Shown here piece by piece: positions 17,475 through 30,800 of a DNA stretch of 64,000 nucleotides. Source of the DNA: Arthrobacter cryoconiti (GTDB taxonomy: Bacteria > Actinomycetota > Actinomycetes > Actinomycetales > Micrococcaceae); assembly GCF_020905375.1 (NCBI RefSeq), contig NZ_JAJJBU010000003.1, positions 372,001-436,000 on the forward strand, in the 5' to 3' direction. The translations under genes were made by a program, and so were the position numbers. The notes under the pieces are model-generated. The model was not told the origin of the DNA. It saw only the letters and a program-made list of their open reading frames with translations, and ran no database searches. The number at the start of each line of letters is the position of its first letter. Within the stretch, counting starts at the first letter, position 1.

Positions 17475-20068
17475 GCGCCCGAAAAAGAGCCGAAAACCCG
17501 GCCAACCCGGGCAACCCGGGCAACTCTGCGACTGCTGAGAGCGCTGCGAGGAAAAATGCTAGGCGCAGTTCCGCACGGGGTAAGCGGCGCAGCGATGCCT
17601 CGGATGCGAAAGCGCCCGGACAGGCGCGTCCAGTCGCACCGCGCACGCCGTCGGCCTTTGCAAGTGGGCGTGCGCCCTGGCACTTTGGTGTTGATGCAGC
17701 AGTTCTGATCATCCTGCTCGGCTTGGGGGTACTGGGATTTGGTCCAACCTTCGGCCATGATCCCCGCTACCTGGTAGCAGGCTTCGGTGGAATCGTCGTA
17801 GGATTGCTGGTCGCCGCTGCCGGCGCGCACTGGCGGCTCGGCCTGATCACCATGACGGGTCTGGCATTCACCGTCTACATGCTGCTAGGCAGTGCTCTCG
17901 CAGCTTCCGGGGAGGCCATTGCAGGCTTCCTCCCCAGCTTGGCGTCCTTGCGGGGGCTGCTGCTGGGCATCATGCTCTCGTGGAAACAACTGCTGACCCT
18001 TGCACCCCCTGTTGGTACCAGCGTTGATGTCCTGGTGGTCCCGTACCTGGCATCCTTCGTGGCGGCCATCGTCGCGGGAACGTTAGCGTGGCGGTTGCGC
18101 CGGGCGTACTGGGCAATGCTGCCCGTGCTGGCACTATTCCTCACATCGATCCTGTTCGGTACCACTGTGCTCTTTATGCCGGTACTACGGGGATCACTGC
18201 TGTCCGTTGGTGCCATCAGCTGGCTGGCCTACCGCCGCGAGATGGAACGGCGTGAGACCGCCGGCTCTATTTCCGCCAATGCACCCGTGCAAGATACCGC
18301 CGCCGCACGGACATCCATGCTGCGCCGGATCGGCATGGCTGCCGGAGTGATTCTGGTGGCCGGAGTGCTCACCATGGCTGCTGCTCCGGTCCTGACCACC
18401 AGCACCAGCCGAGAAGTCCTCCGTGACTCGGTTATTCCGCCGCCGGACCTGCATAATCTGCCCTCGCCGCTCACGAAGTTCCGGGACTACGTCAAAAACG
18501 AAAAAGACACAGTCCTCTTCACCGTGGACGGTCTGCCGAAGGATGGCCGCATCCGCGTTGCCGCCCTGGATAGCTACGACGGAGTCGTGTTCAACGTAGA
18601 TCCGAACAGCTCAGCCTCCTTTTCTCCCGTGGGAGATCCGAAGGCCCTGAGCCAAGCGGTGAGCGGAACCGGGACCGACGTCGGCGTGGATATTGACGGC
18701 TATAACAGCGTCTGGATTCCCAACATGGCTGTGGCTCAGAGCTTGAGCTACAAGAGCGCGACGGGGTCCACTCCCACCCTGTACCTGAACAAGGAATCCA
18801 GCAGTGCTTTGAACCTTTCCGGGTTGGCCAAGGGCGATTCTTACTCCATGAACGTGAACATTCCCGAGGTGGCAGGCAACAAACTAGCCGCCTCTGACTT
18901 TGGTTCGGTGCGACTGCCAAAACTTGAGAATGTGCCCCAAGTTGTCACGACGAAAGCCAATGACATCGTGGGTCAAGCGGACACCCCACTGAAACGGGTG
19001 CAGGCACTTGAAGGTGCGCTCCAGCGTGAGGGTAAGTTCAGCAACGGTTTGGAAGGGCAAACCCCCAGCACGTCTGGTCACAGTGCCGCCCGTATCACCA
19101 AGCTACTTTCCGGGAAGGAAATGGTGGGCGATGACGAGCAGTACGCAACAGCTATGGTTTTGATGGCTCGCCAATTAGGCATCCCGGCACGGGTGGTCAT
19201 GGGCTTCTATCTTGACGAGAAGGACCCCAATAACGGTGCGTCTAAAGTCCAGATCAAGGGTGCCGACGTGCACGCGTGGGTTGAAGTGAACTTTGCCGGT
19301 GAAGGTTGGGTACCGTTCAATCCCACGCCGGATAAGGACCACATCCCCAACCCGCCCGAGCCTCAGGACGCCTCGAAACCCAAGCCACAGGTTCTCCAGC
19401 CGCCGCCCCCGCCGCAAGAGCCAGCGGATCTTCCTCCGGACAGTGCACCGGATGCACTGGACACGGATGGCAAGAAGAACAATCAAGCAGGGATACTAGG
19501 AACCATTCTCACCATTGTGGGAGTTGCCTCCATTCCGATTCTCTTGATCGTGCTGCCGTTGCTGTTGATCGTGCTGCTCAAGAGCAGACGCCGGAAGAAT
19601 CGCCTGACCCTGGGCCTTCCCACGGATCGCGTCAGCGGAGGCTGGTACGAGGTCATGAGTCTGGCCACCGATCTCGGTGCCGGAATGGACTCCAACGCCA
19701 CGCGTCGAGAAACCGCGGTGGCACTGTATGGTGCGTTCCCGGCCAGCCAGAGTACGACGGCGGTACTCGCCGAACGCGCGGATGCTGCGATCTTTGGACC
19801 GGGTCAGCCTAGTGAGGAAGAAGTCGCCACGTATTGGCAAGGCGTAGACGCCTCTGTCAAGGACATGACCGGGTCTGTAGGATTCTGGAAACGGCAGCGG
19901 GCAAAGTTCTCTCCGCGATCGCTGTTGGTTGATGCTAAGGCAAAGGCCAAACGCAGGACCGCCTTCACACGCGGTCGTACAGACGACGACTTAGGTCTTC
20001 GTTCCGGTGCCGGGCAGGAACCTAAACTTGCCGCGCTGGCGAAGATCTTCAGGAAAGGTGCACAGTAG
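17471..20068 (+). CDS. Transglutaminase-like (TgpA-type) membrane protein with degenerate active site
   Basis: An 865-residue protein. A basic, low-complexity cytoplasmic N-terminus (about 1-70) leads to a block of membrane helices (about 75-330), an extracytoplasmic domain with a transglutaminase-like core (about 540-625), a proline-rich stretch (PPPPPQEPADLPP), one more helix (about 680-705) and a cytoplasmic tail. The core is recognisable by ARQLGIPARVVMGF and DVHAWVEV. By eye, the usual catalytic cysteine position holds Asp555 (GDDEQYATA), the His is present (H601), and the usual Asp of the DPT motif is Asn (FNPTPD). It may therefore be a non-enzymatic scaffold. It is coupled to its neighbours by ATGA and by a zero-base gap. 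Confidence 0.92.
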   Translation: MSARKRAENPANPGNPGNSATAESAARKNARRSSARGKRRSDASDAKAPGQARPVAPRTPSAFASGRAPWHFGVDAAVLIILLGLGVLGFGPTFGHDPRYLVAGFGGIVVGLLVAAAGAHWRLGLITMTGLAFTVYMLLGSALAASGEAIAGFLPSLASLRGLLLGIMLSWKQLLTLAPPVGTSVDVLVVPYLASFVAAIVAGTLAWRLRRAYWAMLPVLALFLTSILFGTTVLFMPVLRGSLLSVGAISWLAYRREMERRETAGSISANAPVQDTAAARTSMLRRIGMAAGVILVAGVLTMAAAPVLTTSTSREVLRDSVIPPPDLHNLPSPLTKFRDYVKNEKDTVLFTVDGLPKDGRIRVAALDSYDGVVFNVDPNSSASFSPVGDPKALSQAVSGTGTDVGVDIDGYNSVWIPNMAVAQSLSYKSATGSTPTLYLNKESSSALNLSGLAKGDSYSMNVNIPEVAGNKLAASDFGSVRLPKLENVPQVVTTKANDIVGQADTPLKRVQALEGALQREGKFSNGLEGQTPSTSGHSAARITKLLSGKEMVGDDEQYATAMVLMARQLGIPARVVMGFYLDEKDPNNGASKVQIKGADVHAWVEVNFAGEGWVPFNPTPDKDHIPNPPEPQDASKPKPQVLQPPPPPQEPADLPPDSAPDALDTDGKKNNQAGILGTILTIVGVASIPILLIVLPLLLIVLLKSRRRKNRLTLGLPTDRVSGGWYEVMSLATDLGAGMDSNATRRETAVALYGAFPASQSTTAVLAERADAAIFGPGQPSEEEVATYWQGVDASVKDMTGSVGFWKRQRAKFSPRSLLVDAKAKAKRRTAFTRGRTDDDLGLRSGAGQEPKLAALAKIFRKGAQ

Positions 20069-22012
20069 ATGGCACGGAAAACGGCTGAACCCTGCCGCAA
20101 CTGCGGGGCGGAACTTGCTCCGGGGGCAGCATTTTGCACACTATGCGGGGCAGCTGTGCCCAACCGCTCAGCCATGCCTGCGCCATCATCGGTGCCACTT
20201 GGCACAGCTCCTGCCGGCACAGCCCAGCAGGGTGGCACAGCTCTTCACGGCACAGCCCAGCAGAGCACGGCTCGAAGGGGTGCAGATCGAAGGGGTGCAG
20301 CTCGGAGGGGAACGGCGGCAACGGTTAATACACGTCAGCAGCCGGGTGCCGGTTTTGGCAGCAATGCTCCCGAAGAGACCGCCCGCTCCATTCCAGGGAT
20401 CATTCCCGTGAGCGGCGCACAAGAAGGGGTTTTGCTCCAGCCTCAAGAAGTGGGGGATGACCCCAGACTCACTGCCGGAACGGCGCTGGTCCCAGCAGGA
20501 GCTGGGCGTCGCCTGGTTGCCTGGATTATTGACGGATTACTGCCGTCCATCTTGATGGGCGTGGCAGCCGTAGTCGGGATTACGCTGGCCTTTGCGGGAG
20601 CGCAAAAGAGTGGCGGCCAGATGGTCATCAACCTCACGTGGCCAGCCGTCCTCATCGGAGTGGCATCACTGCTCTCCTTGGCCTACTGGATCTGGCTCTG
20701 GCTTTCCGAAGCTAAGAAGGGGACCACGCCGGGGAACTCCATCATGGGCCTGCGCACCACCACCATGGAGGGTGGGCCAGCCGGAATGTTGGCCATCTTC
20801 TTGCGATATTTGATCGTTGCAGTGGGTTCTCTCATCCCGTACGTGGGCACACTGCTGGTGATCATTTCCAACGCCTGGGACTCAAATAACAAGACTCAGG
20901 GTTGGCATGACAAGGTGGCTCACACCGTCGTCTTCAACGTCAAAGCTGGCCGCAATCCCTTGGAGACGGGTGGCGTTGCGGGACGCATGTCCTATGCGCC
21001 GCCGGCCATGCCTGGTATATCCGCTGTCAGCTCACCGCTGCCCCGGGCCCGTGCTGGCGCCAACGAAAGTGAGAACCACTCTTGGGCGAGCGCACAGCAA
21101 GCAAATCCGTTAGCAGCCCAACACCAGCAGTCCTCATGGAATGCGCAGCCCACGAACAGTTTTGCTCCACCCGTTCCACCCGCAGGGCCAGCTCGGTCTG
21201 CTTCGTCAGCTTCCTCCGCTGCACCAGCAACGGCAACCGGGCCGGTGGGGGGCTCCTTTGCGCCTCCGCGTGCGCCAGATATTTCAGGGACGCCGCCGGC
21301 TCCTTCGCCGCCTTCGGCTGGACCCTTCGTTCCTCTCGCGGGAACACCACGGTTAGGTGCGCCCAGTTTTGGTGCTCCCGCCGTGGGCGCGCCACCTGCT
21401 GGAAGCTTCGTGCCTCAGGCGGGATCGGCGCCGGCTGCTGCGCCGTCGTCTTACCAAAATCCTGGGCAGCAAAATCCCGCCCAGCAAAATCCCGCCCAGC
21501 AAAATCCCGCCAAGCACAACTCTGCCCAGCACAACTCTGCCCAGCACAACTCTGCCCAGCACAATCCTGCCCAGCATAATCCCGCCCAGTATGAATCGGT
21601 GCGCCAGGATTCGCAGGGCATTGATGGGAATGATCCGGAGGGGGACCTTGGATCAACCAGGATCCGTCCGGTTGCCACTGCCGAGGCTCTGCGATTGACG
21701 TTTGACGACGGTGGGACCGAAAACATCGGTACGGTGGCCCTGATAGGCCGCAACCCAGCCGGATACGATGGGGAGATGATTGAACGCTTAGTCTCCGTCC
21801 AGGATTCGAGCCGGTCCGTGTCCAAGACGCATTTGCACGTGCGCGTCTCGAACGAAGGACTCTGGGTCACCGACAGGAACTCGACCAACGGCAGTGCCAT
21901 CACCCACCAGGACGGTGCTCGTGTGCCACTGCCAGGAGGAACACCCTTGCTAGCCGAACCAGGTGCCAGAGTGCACTTCGGGGACCGCTCCTTTGTGGTG
22001 GGGCGGGTATGA
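20069..22012 (+). CDS. Zinc-ribbon / RDD membrane / FHA domain protein
   Basis: A 647-residue multidomain protein that starts directly after the previous stop. Residues 9-30 form a zinc ribbon (CRNCGAEL…CTLCGAAV). An RDD-type membrane domain follows at about 140-300 (GRRLVAWIIDGLLPS; TPGNSIMGLR; GWHDKVAHTVV). A long Ala/Pro/Gly-rich linker then contains eight tandem five-residue repeats of the QQNPA/QHNSA type. The C-terminus (about 545-647) is an FHA domain with LIGRNP, SVSKTHLHV and DRNSTNGS, which binds phosphothreonine. It likely tethers phosphorylated partners of the nearby kinase to the membrane. No transport substrate can be assigned to the RDD domain. Confidence 0.92.
   Translation: MARKTAEPCRNCGAELAPGAAFCTLCGAAVPNRSAMPAPSSVPLGTAPAGTAQQGGTALHGTAQQSTARRGADRRGAARRGTAATVNTRQQPGAGFGSNAPEETARSIPGIIPVSGAQEGVLLQPQEVGDDPRLTAGTALVPAGAGRRLVAWIIDGLLPSILMGVAAVVGITLAFAGAQKSGGQMVINLTWPAVLIGVASLLSLAYWIWLWLSEAKKGTTPGNSIMGLRTTTMEGGPAGMLAIFLRYLIVAVGSLIPYVGTLLVIISNAWDSNNKTQGWHDKVAHTVVFNVKAGRNPLETGGVAGRMSYAPPAMPGISAVSSPLPRARAGANESENHSWASAQQANPLAAQHQQSSWNAQPTNSFAPPVPPAGPARSASSASSAAPATATGPVGGSFAPPRAPDISGTPPAPSPPSAGPFVPLAGTPRLGAPSFGAPAVGAPPAGSFVPQAGSAPAAAPSSYQNPGQQNPAQQNPAQQNPAKHNSAQHNSAQHNSAQHNPAQHNPAQYESVRQDSQGIDGNDPEGDLGSTRIRPVATAEALRLTFDDGGTENIGTVALIGRNPAGYDGEMIERLVSVQDSSRSVSKTHLHVRVSNEGLWVTDRNSTNGSAITHQDGARVPLPGGTPLLAEPGARVHFGDRSFVVGRV
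21467..21586 (+). repeat. In-frame minisatellite, eight 15-bp units
   Basis: Eight contiguous 15-bp units inside the RDD/FHA gene. Three read CAGCAAAATCCCGCC and the rest are close variants (CAGCACAACTCTGCC, CAGCACAATCCTGCC, CAGCATAATCCCGCC). They encode QQNPA/QHNSA/QHNPA. The length is a multiple of three, so copy changes would alter linker length without a frameshift. Confidence 0.95.
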
Positions 22013-23040
22013 GCCACGACGCACAGACGCCCGGGGCAACCGAACCCGGATCAGGCGTGGCTGCCCCGGAAGCGTCAGCAACAGCCGTGAGCGCCGGCGT
22101 CGGCCTCAGCTTTGGCTTTGGCTCTGATCGGGGCCTGCGGCGCGAACTCAACGAAGACTCCTTCTTAGCCTGTGATCCGATCTTTGCTGTGGCGGACGGC
22201 ATGGGAGGGCACGAGGCCGGGGAGGTCGCCAGCCGCGAGTGCATCAGCGTCCTTAGCCGCCAGCCTGCTCTGATAGCCGGTTCCCGCACGGCGACGGCCG
22301 CGGATCTAGCGACGGCGCTTCGCCAAGCGGACTCGCGCATCAGGGAAGTGTCCGCGGCCCGCGCTGGCACCACTGTCACAGGCGTGACTCTAGTGGAGGA
22401 AAGGGGCGTGCCCTACTGGCTGGTCTTCAACGTAGGTGATTCGCGCACCTATCGTCTTAGCCAAGGCGAGTTGGCCCAAGTAAGTGTGGACCATTCCGAG
22501 GTTCAAGAACTGGTAGATGGCGGGTACATCACTCCGGCGGAGGCGTTGGTGCATCCGCGCCGTCACGTGGTGACTCGGGCGCTGGGTACCGGCAACGACA
22601 CCGAAGCGGATTATTGGCTAGTCCCCGTAGTCGAGGGTGACCGCATGATGGTCTGTTCCGATGGGCTCACTAATGAGGTCACCGATGATCAAATCCACAG
22701 GGCGCTCTCTACTCTGAGCCACCCGCAGGACGCTGTTGATTCTTTGATCCAGTCGGCTTTGCGTTCCGGAGGCCGGGACAATGTCACTGTGGTGGTGGTT
22801 GATGCCAGCAACGTCAGGGACGGTGATAACGGGCAAACGCACAGCGGCCGAGCAGGTGAATCTACCGCGGAAGATACGCTGCCACGCATACCTAGAATCC
22901 CCGTGGACGATTCCACTGATGAAACAGTGCAAACCCTGGAAGCAAGCAATGAACCGGTACTGACTCGTCAAGCAGAGACAGCTGACACCGCAGAACCATT
23001 CTCGCCGCAAAACAATTTTGGAGACGATATCCATGGTTAG
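22009..23040 (+). CDS. PP2C-family Ser/Thr protein phosphatase
   Basis: A 343-residue protein with the metal-binding motifs of bacterial PP2C/PrpC/PstP phosphatases: RELNEDS, VADGMGGHEAGE, VFNVGDSRTYR, VCSDGLTNEV and GGRDNVTVVVVD. The catalytic domain spans about residues 35-265, followed by an acidic, probably disordered tail. It should reverse phosphorylation by the Ser/Thr kinase encoded two genes downstream. The ATG overlaps the previous stop (ATGA), and its own end overlaps the next gene by eight bases. No membrane helix is seen, so it acts in the cytoplasm. Confidence 0.95.
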   Translation: MSHDAQTPGATEPGSGVAAPEASATAVSAGVGLSFGFGSDRGLRRELNEDSFLACDPIFAVADGMGGHEAGEVASRECISVLSRQPALIAGSRTATAADLATALRQADSRIREVSAARAGTTVTGVTLVEERGVPYWLVFNVGDSRTYRLSQGELAQVSVDHSEVQELVDGGYITPAEALVHPRRHVVTRALGTGNDTEADYWLVPVVEGDRMMVCSDGLTNEVTDDQIHRALSTLSHPQDAVDSLIQSALRSGGRDNVTVVVVDASNVRDGDNGQTHSGRAGESTAEDTLPRIPRIPVDDSTDETVQTLEASNEPVLTRQAETADTAEPFSPQNNFGDDIHG

Positions 23041-25194
23041 CACAACGTACCGAACCGGATCTTGGCTAGGAATCGTACGGGCAGGCACCGTTATAGTCCT
23101 GGAATCGGCCACGGATCCAGCGATTATCACGTCACTGTGGGACCACCTGGGAAACGAGACTCCTACGCTCCATGGCGTGCTGAATGCCGTCACGTCGAAA
23201 CTGGGCCCGGAACTTGTGGGAATGCCACAATTTGCCATTTTGGTCCAGACCGAGCGGCTCCACGCGATCTTGCGTGGGGAAATCTCACTCGTGGCACGCC
23301 TCGGCGGTGACGAGCAGGAAGTTTCTGGCCGGGACGTCACGACGTGGAGTGAACGGTCCCTGGCCACTCCAGACTCCGTGGTGCTCACCCTCTCCGAGCG
23401 TTCACAGCTTGTAGATGGTGCAACGGAATTCTCCTCCTCATCCGGACACGATGATGCCAGCCTTCCCGTGGGTGAAGCCGTGATTCGCTTGCAGGAGCTT
23501 TGTTTGGGCGGTCCGGGGTCACTCACGCGCTCGCGGACCTCCACCGGCCATGCGATGGTCCTCCCGTCCATGCCGCCAGCCCCGCCCACAGTTTTAGCTG
23601 AAGCTGGCTCTGAAGCTGAAGCTGAAGCTGGCGAAGCCGCCACCAACACAGCGGGCCAGACTAGCTGGCAGCCAGAAGAGATGGAGCAGGACGCCGTTGG
23701 TGAATCGACGGGGGGTGAAACTGGCCAAGATGCACTCGGCCCTGACGCACTCGGTTCTGATGCCGCAGCAGAAGAAGAGCAGGACGTCTTTGCAGGCTTC
23801 GCCGTGGCCTCCGACGCCGAATGGAATGCCCAGTTGGGGTCCTCTTCGGCGCTCCCGCTTCCGGAGCACGACGACGATGGCGTGGGATTTGTGAGTTCGG
23901 ATCTGGCACAGACCATTTACCCCGGACATGACGGTAGTGAGGATGACGAACACGCACTGTCTGAAGTTGCCTCCGGCGCGGAGTCTGCCGACTTTGGCGA
24001 CGATGACGAGTTCGGAGCATTTGCCGGAGAGATGCCGGATGCTTCTGGCACCACCGGCGGTTCTGGCACCACCGGCGGTTCTGGCACCACCGGCAGCGAG
24101 CAAGAAGCCGAGCCCAGCAGCGGCCAAGACAACGACGGCGGCAGCCTCGACGAAACTGATGCCGATGGTTTCACTACTGACTATGATCATCTCTTTGGCC
24201 AGACAATGCTGCGTTCGGTCGAAGACGCTGCCGTCCGCTATGACGAGGACGGCAACGAGATTCCCAAAGAGAGCGAAACAGGAGCTGGAGCCTTCTCACA
24301 AGAATCAGCAGCAGAACCAAACTTTTCTGCGAGTGATTCTTTCCGCAGTGGCAGTGCGACTGCTGAATATGACGGCCCCGAAAACGGTGCTAATGGCAGC
24401 GCCGAGGCAGGTCATTCGGACCAGATTTCGACGAGCGCTGACTCAGCAACGGAACACGACGGTATGCAGGCGGATGTGCCTGTGGCGCCTTGGCAGCCGC
24501 CGTCCGGGGTACTCATCGATTCTGTTCCGTGGCTAACCAACAGTGGCAACTACCGTAACCCTGCCGCGGAGACCGAAGCCGAGTCTTTGAATGACGGAAT
24601 GGATTCTCCGGAAAGTGCCCTAGGATCAGGGTTTGCCAACGATGAGGACCCTGACCACGACGGCCATACTGTCATGGTCAACCGTGCGGCACTACCCGAG
24701 GCTCCGGCGGTGGAACCGCTCGCTTCCCGTCCGCCCACCGGTCCCATGGTTCTTGCTCGGCTGTGCCCAAACGATCATGCAAACCCTCCCACTCGGTCTC
24801 AGTGCTCACAGTGTGGGGCAACCATCAATTCCGAACCACGGGAGGTGGGAAGACCGCGCCTGGGTAGGATGCACATTTCCACTGGCGAAATCCTTGACCT
24901 TGATTACTCCTTGATCATTGGACGCCAGCCCTCCGTTTCCCGGGTGATGGGCGGGGTCATGCCGCGACTGGTTCAGGTACATAGTGCCAGCGGGGATATT
25001 TCGCGCTCACATGTTGAGGTTCGTTTGGAAGGCTGGGAGGTCATGCTGGTGGACCTTAAAGCCACCAATGGCACTGTGCTTGTCCGTGAGGGTCAGGCCC
25101 CGCGTCGTCTGGGGCAGGGTGAGCAGGCTATCTTGCTCGACGGCGATATTGCCGAGTTGGGCGATGGCGTCTCCTTGTTGTTTGAGGGACTTCT

Positions 25195-25198
<4 letters not shown>
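23033..25198 (+). CDS. FHA-domain protein with acidic linker and zinc ribbon
   Basis: I choose ATG 23033, which has GGAG nine bases upstream; a farther upstream in-frame start would lie deeper inside the phosphatase gene. The 721-residue protein has a globular N-terminal domain of unknown type (about 1-165), a long acidic Ser/Gly/Glu-rich linker (about 180-570) with three GTTGGS-type repeats, a zinc ribbon near 580 (CPNDHA…CSQCGAT) and a C-terminal FHA domain (LIIGRQP; DISRSHVEV; LKATNGT). It is probably a phosphothreonine-binding adaptor of the kinase/phosphatase pair. The N-terminal domain matches nothing I recognise. Confidence 0.88.
24044..24097 (+). repeat. In-frame 18-bp tandem repeat, three units
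   Basis: Three consecutive 18-bp units (TCTGGCACCACCGGCGGT, the last one diverging) encode SGTTGG repeats in the acidic linker of the FHA protein. The linker has no folded-domain pattern here. Confidence 0.85.
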
Positions 25199-27068
<1,870 letters not shown>

Positions 27069-27072
<4 letters not shown>

Positions 27073-27836
27073 CGGAGCCGGAAAACAGCACCTTGAGAGA
27101 TTTAGCAGAGAATAGGAAAGCGGAGGCCAGCATGGGGGAACTAGCTGTTGATTTTTGTGGTGAATGGTATGAACCCTCACCAGAGGGGGTGTTCAGCATT
27201 GGACGCGAAGGGGACTTGGAGATTGATGACAACCCCTATTTGCACCGAACGTTCTTGCAAATCAGCCGCTATGACGGCATCTGGTGGCTGACAAACGCTG
27301 GCACCATGCTCTCTGCAACCATCGCCGACGCGGCCGGTGGAATGCAAGCGTGGATGGCGCCGGGGGCACGCATACCGCTGGTCTTTGCCCATACAAACGT
27401 CATCTTCACGGCAGGACCCACCACGTATGAGTTCTCCGTCCATCTGAAAACCCCGGCCTTTTTAGCGCAGAGCCGTGGGGAAGATTCCGCCGGATCCACC
27501 ACCATTGGGCCCGTGGTCTTCACCGACTCCCAAAAGGCACTCATAGTTGCGCTAGCCGAACCGATGCTGCGCCGCGACGGAACCGGCTTTAGCTCCATTC
27601 CGTCCTCGGCGCAGGCCGCCAAAAGGTTGGGTTGGGTACTCACTCGCTTCAACCGCAAGCTGGATAACGTGTGCGACAAACTTGACCGCGTGGGTGTGGT
27701 GGGCTTACGCGGAGGCGGTGGAAAACTGGCCACCAACCGCCGTGCCCGCCTGGTGGAGCATGCTGTCACGTCCCACTTGGTGACGGCCGAGGATCTGCCA
27801 CTGCTGGACTCTCAACGTGAAATGGATGATGAATGA
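27069..27836 (+). CDS. Small FHA-like protein with C-terminal helical (possibly winged-helix) domain
   Basis: I start at ATG 27069, which overlaps the kinase stop (ATGA) as elsewhere in this operon; an upstream in-frame start would lie inside the kinase gene. The product is 255 residues. Residues about 20-130 resemble an FHA fold (GVFSIGREGDLEIDDNPYLH followed by WWLTNAG), although the usual SxxH is degenerate (YLHR). Residues about 155-240 are helical and basic (SAQAAKRLGWVLTRFNRKLD), which could be a winged helix. It sits between kinase and FtsK/EssC-like ATPase and is likely a phospho-dependent adaptor. DNA binding is only a possibility. Confidence 0.8.
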
Positions 27837-30800
27837 GGATCCGACTGACCCTGCGGCGAGAGCCACAGCCCGATAAGAACTTGGCCGTCACCGTAGACGG
27901 TCTGGCCACGGTGGGGGATATTGCCACTGAACTGTACTTGAGTGACCCTTCCCGCAAGGGCGCCGTCGCACCGGAAAAACTCTCCCTTTTGGTGGAGGAA
28001 TCAATGGTAGGTGGCGTTCGGGGACGGACGCTGCCGCCAGAAGCTAATCTGCTCGAATCCGGGTTGCGGCCAGGAGCCACAGTATCGCTAACCCAGGTCA
28101 GCGATTCCTTTCACGTCCCGGCCCAAGACAGGGGGCCGGCGGCGGCCACGCTGCGCGTCATGTCCGGACCCGACGTGGGTCAGGAGTTCGCGCTTCCCTT
28201 AGGTACCAGCTACATTGGCCGCGACTACAGCGCCGACGTGCGCCTGAGCGATCCACTGATGTCCAAACGCCATGCACGCATCACTGTAGGCGAAACGGTG
28301 GAAATCGCCGATACGGGCTCCGCCAACGGGATGATGATGGACGGTATTCAATTCTCCCGTGCCGTCCTGGGGTCCTCCGACGAAGTAACCCTGGGGGAGA
28401 CGTCCATTTCCGTGGTGAGTCTTGGTCGCGGAGGGCAGTCCGGGCCCACCAGCCCGCTGGTGGAATTTAACCGTTCGCCCCGAGTGGTACCCAGCTTTGA
28501 GATCGAAGAACAGGTAGTACCCAGCGGACCGCAGCGGCCCAAGCGTGAACGCTTCCCGTTGATCATGCTCGTGGCACCCATTTTCATGGGTGGGGCCATG
28601 TTCGTCATAACCAAAAGCTTGTTCAGCCTTATTTTCATTGCCATGATGCCGCTGATGATCATTGGCAGCTACGTTGACCAGCGCCGGCAGATCAGAGCGG
28701 ATACGCGGGAGAACATTGAACAGTTCCGCAAATCTGCCATAGAGTTCCGACGCCAGATGACGGCTCGCCAGCAAGTGGAGCGGGCCGTGAGGCTAGCCGA
28801 ATGCCCCTCCGCAGCTGAAACTGTGGACGCCATCTATAAGTTGGGTCCGCTCATGTGGACGCACCGCCCAGAACATGATGCCTTTTTGACACTGCGTCTG
28901 GGCATTGGCCGCCAGCCATCCCGCACACCCGTCAAGGCGCCCACCGATAACAACACGCTGCCGGAATTCATGGCGGAGATTGCGGACCTGAAAAAGGAAT
29001 TCGACGATGTAGACGCCGTGCCGGTCGTGGCCAAGCTGCGCGAAAGCGGTGCGCTGGGCTTAGCTGGACCTCGCGGGGTGGTCGACGACGTCGCCCGGGC
29101 CTTGGTACTCCAGGCTGTGGGGCTGCATTCGCCAGCCGAACTGGCCGTGGCCGCCATGACGTCCATGGAATCCAAGGCTCGCTGGGAATGGTTGCAGTGG
29201 CTACCCCACGTGGGCTCGGTGCACTCTCCGCTGGCGGCGGACCACCTCGGTGCCGGCACCGGTGCGGCCAGCATCTTGCTTGCGGCCCTCGAGGACTTGA
29301 TCGTCACCCGAGGCGCCAGCCTGGCAGCCAACTCTGCTGCCCACCGCGGGCCAATCGTCGAGGACAAGGAAAAAGTCCCCGTCCCCGTGGTTCCCGCACT
29401 GCTGGTCATCGTCGAAGATGACGTCAAAGTGGACCGCGCCAGACTGACCCGTCTGGCCGAGCATGGGGCCGACGTCGGCGTGCACATTTTGTGGGTGGCC
29501 AGTTCCCTGCAAGCACTACCGGCCAGCTGCCGAGATTTCATTCACGTTGCCGAAACCGCCACCACCGGACAGGTCAGACTAGGCGCCCTGACGTTCCCGG
29601 TCAGCTGTGAAAGTGTCGACGCCGAGCTGGCAGCTACGCTGGCACGCATGTTGGCACCCGTGGTGGATGTGGGTAAACCGGTGGATGATGATTCCGATCT
29701 GCCCCGCAGCGTCTCCTATGTGGCTCTTGCCGGACACGAGCTGGTGGAGGGTACCTCCACGATCGCAGACCACTGGCTGGAAAATAACTCTGTGTCATCC
29801 CGGGCCGTCAAGAACCGCAAGTACCAGGGTTCTTTGCGTGCCTTGGTCGGCTCAAAGGGTGTGGCACCGATGTACCTGGACCTGAAAACTGAAGGTCCGC
29901 ACGCACTCGTCGGAGGGACCACGGGAGCGGGAAAGTCAGAGTTTCTCCAGGCATGGGTTTTGGGGATGGCCGCGGCCTATAGCCCGGATCGGCTTTCTTT
30001 TCTCTTCGTGGATTACAAAGGTGGGGCGGCCTTCGCTGACTGCGTTAAACTTCCGCACACCGTAGGACTTGTCACCGATCTCTCTCCGCACTTAGTACGC
30101 CGGGCCTTGACGTCGCTACGAGCGGAACTGCACTACCGCGAGCATCTGCTCAATCGCAAAAAGGCGAAGGACCTGCTCGCCATGGAGCGAGAAGCGGATC
30201 CCGAGGCGCCGCCGTCGTTGGTGATCGTGGTCGATGAGTTCGCCGCGCTGGCCAAAGAAGTGCCGGAATTCGTCGACGGCGTGGTGGACGTCGCAGCCCG
30301 CGGCCGCTCACTTGGCCTGCACCTGATCCTGGCCACGCAGCGTCCCTCCGGCGTCATTAAGGACAACCTTCGAGCCAACACCAATATGCGCATCGCCTTG
30401 CGCATGGCCGACGTGGATGACTCCCAAGATATTTTGGGGGAGCCGACGGCGGCGTACTTTAGCCCCAGTATCCCCGGCCGTGGAGCCGCGAAGACCGGGC
30501 CTGGCCGCATTCAGGGATTCCAGACCGGCTATGCCGGTGGCTGGACGACCCGAACGCCACAGCGTCCCCGCATCGACATTGTGGAAATGGACTTTGGTGC
30601 AGGCGCGGCATGGGAGCAAGAACTCGAACAGGTTCCCGTAGAGGATTCCGCCGGGCCCAATGACATTTCCCGGGCGGTAGCCAATATCTCCTTGGCCGCC
30701 GTCGAACTGGGTGTGAAACCGCCACGTAAACCATGGCTCAGCGAGCTTCCGGACACGTACGATTTCTCCAAGCTCCCGAACCCGCGTACGGATGAAAAAC

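Noticed and set aside
21467-21586. Short regularly repeated sequence that might look like a CRISPR array
   Set aside because: The units are contiguous 15-bp repeats with no unique spacers, they encode peptide repeats in frame, and no cas gene is nearby.
22618-23916. Open frame of 432 codons on the minus strand opposite the phosphatase and FHA genes
   Set aside because: The plus-strand frames have clear PP2C and linker sequence; the antisense product is Ser/Ala/Pro-rich low complexity.
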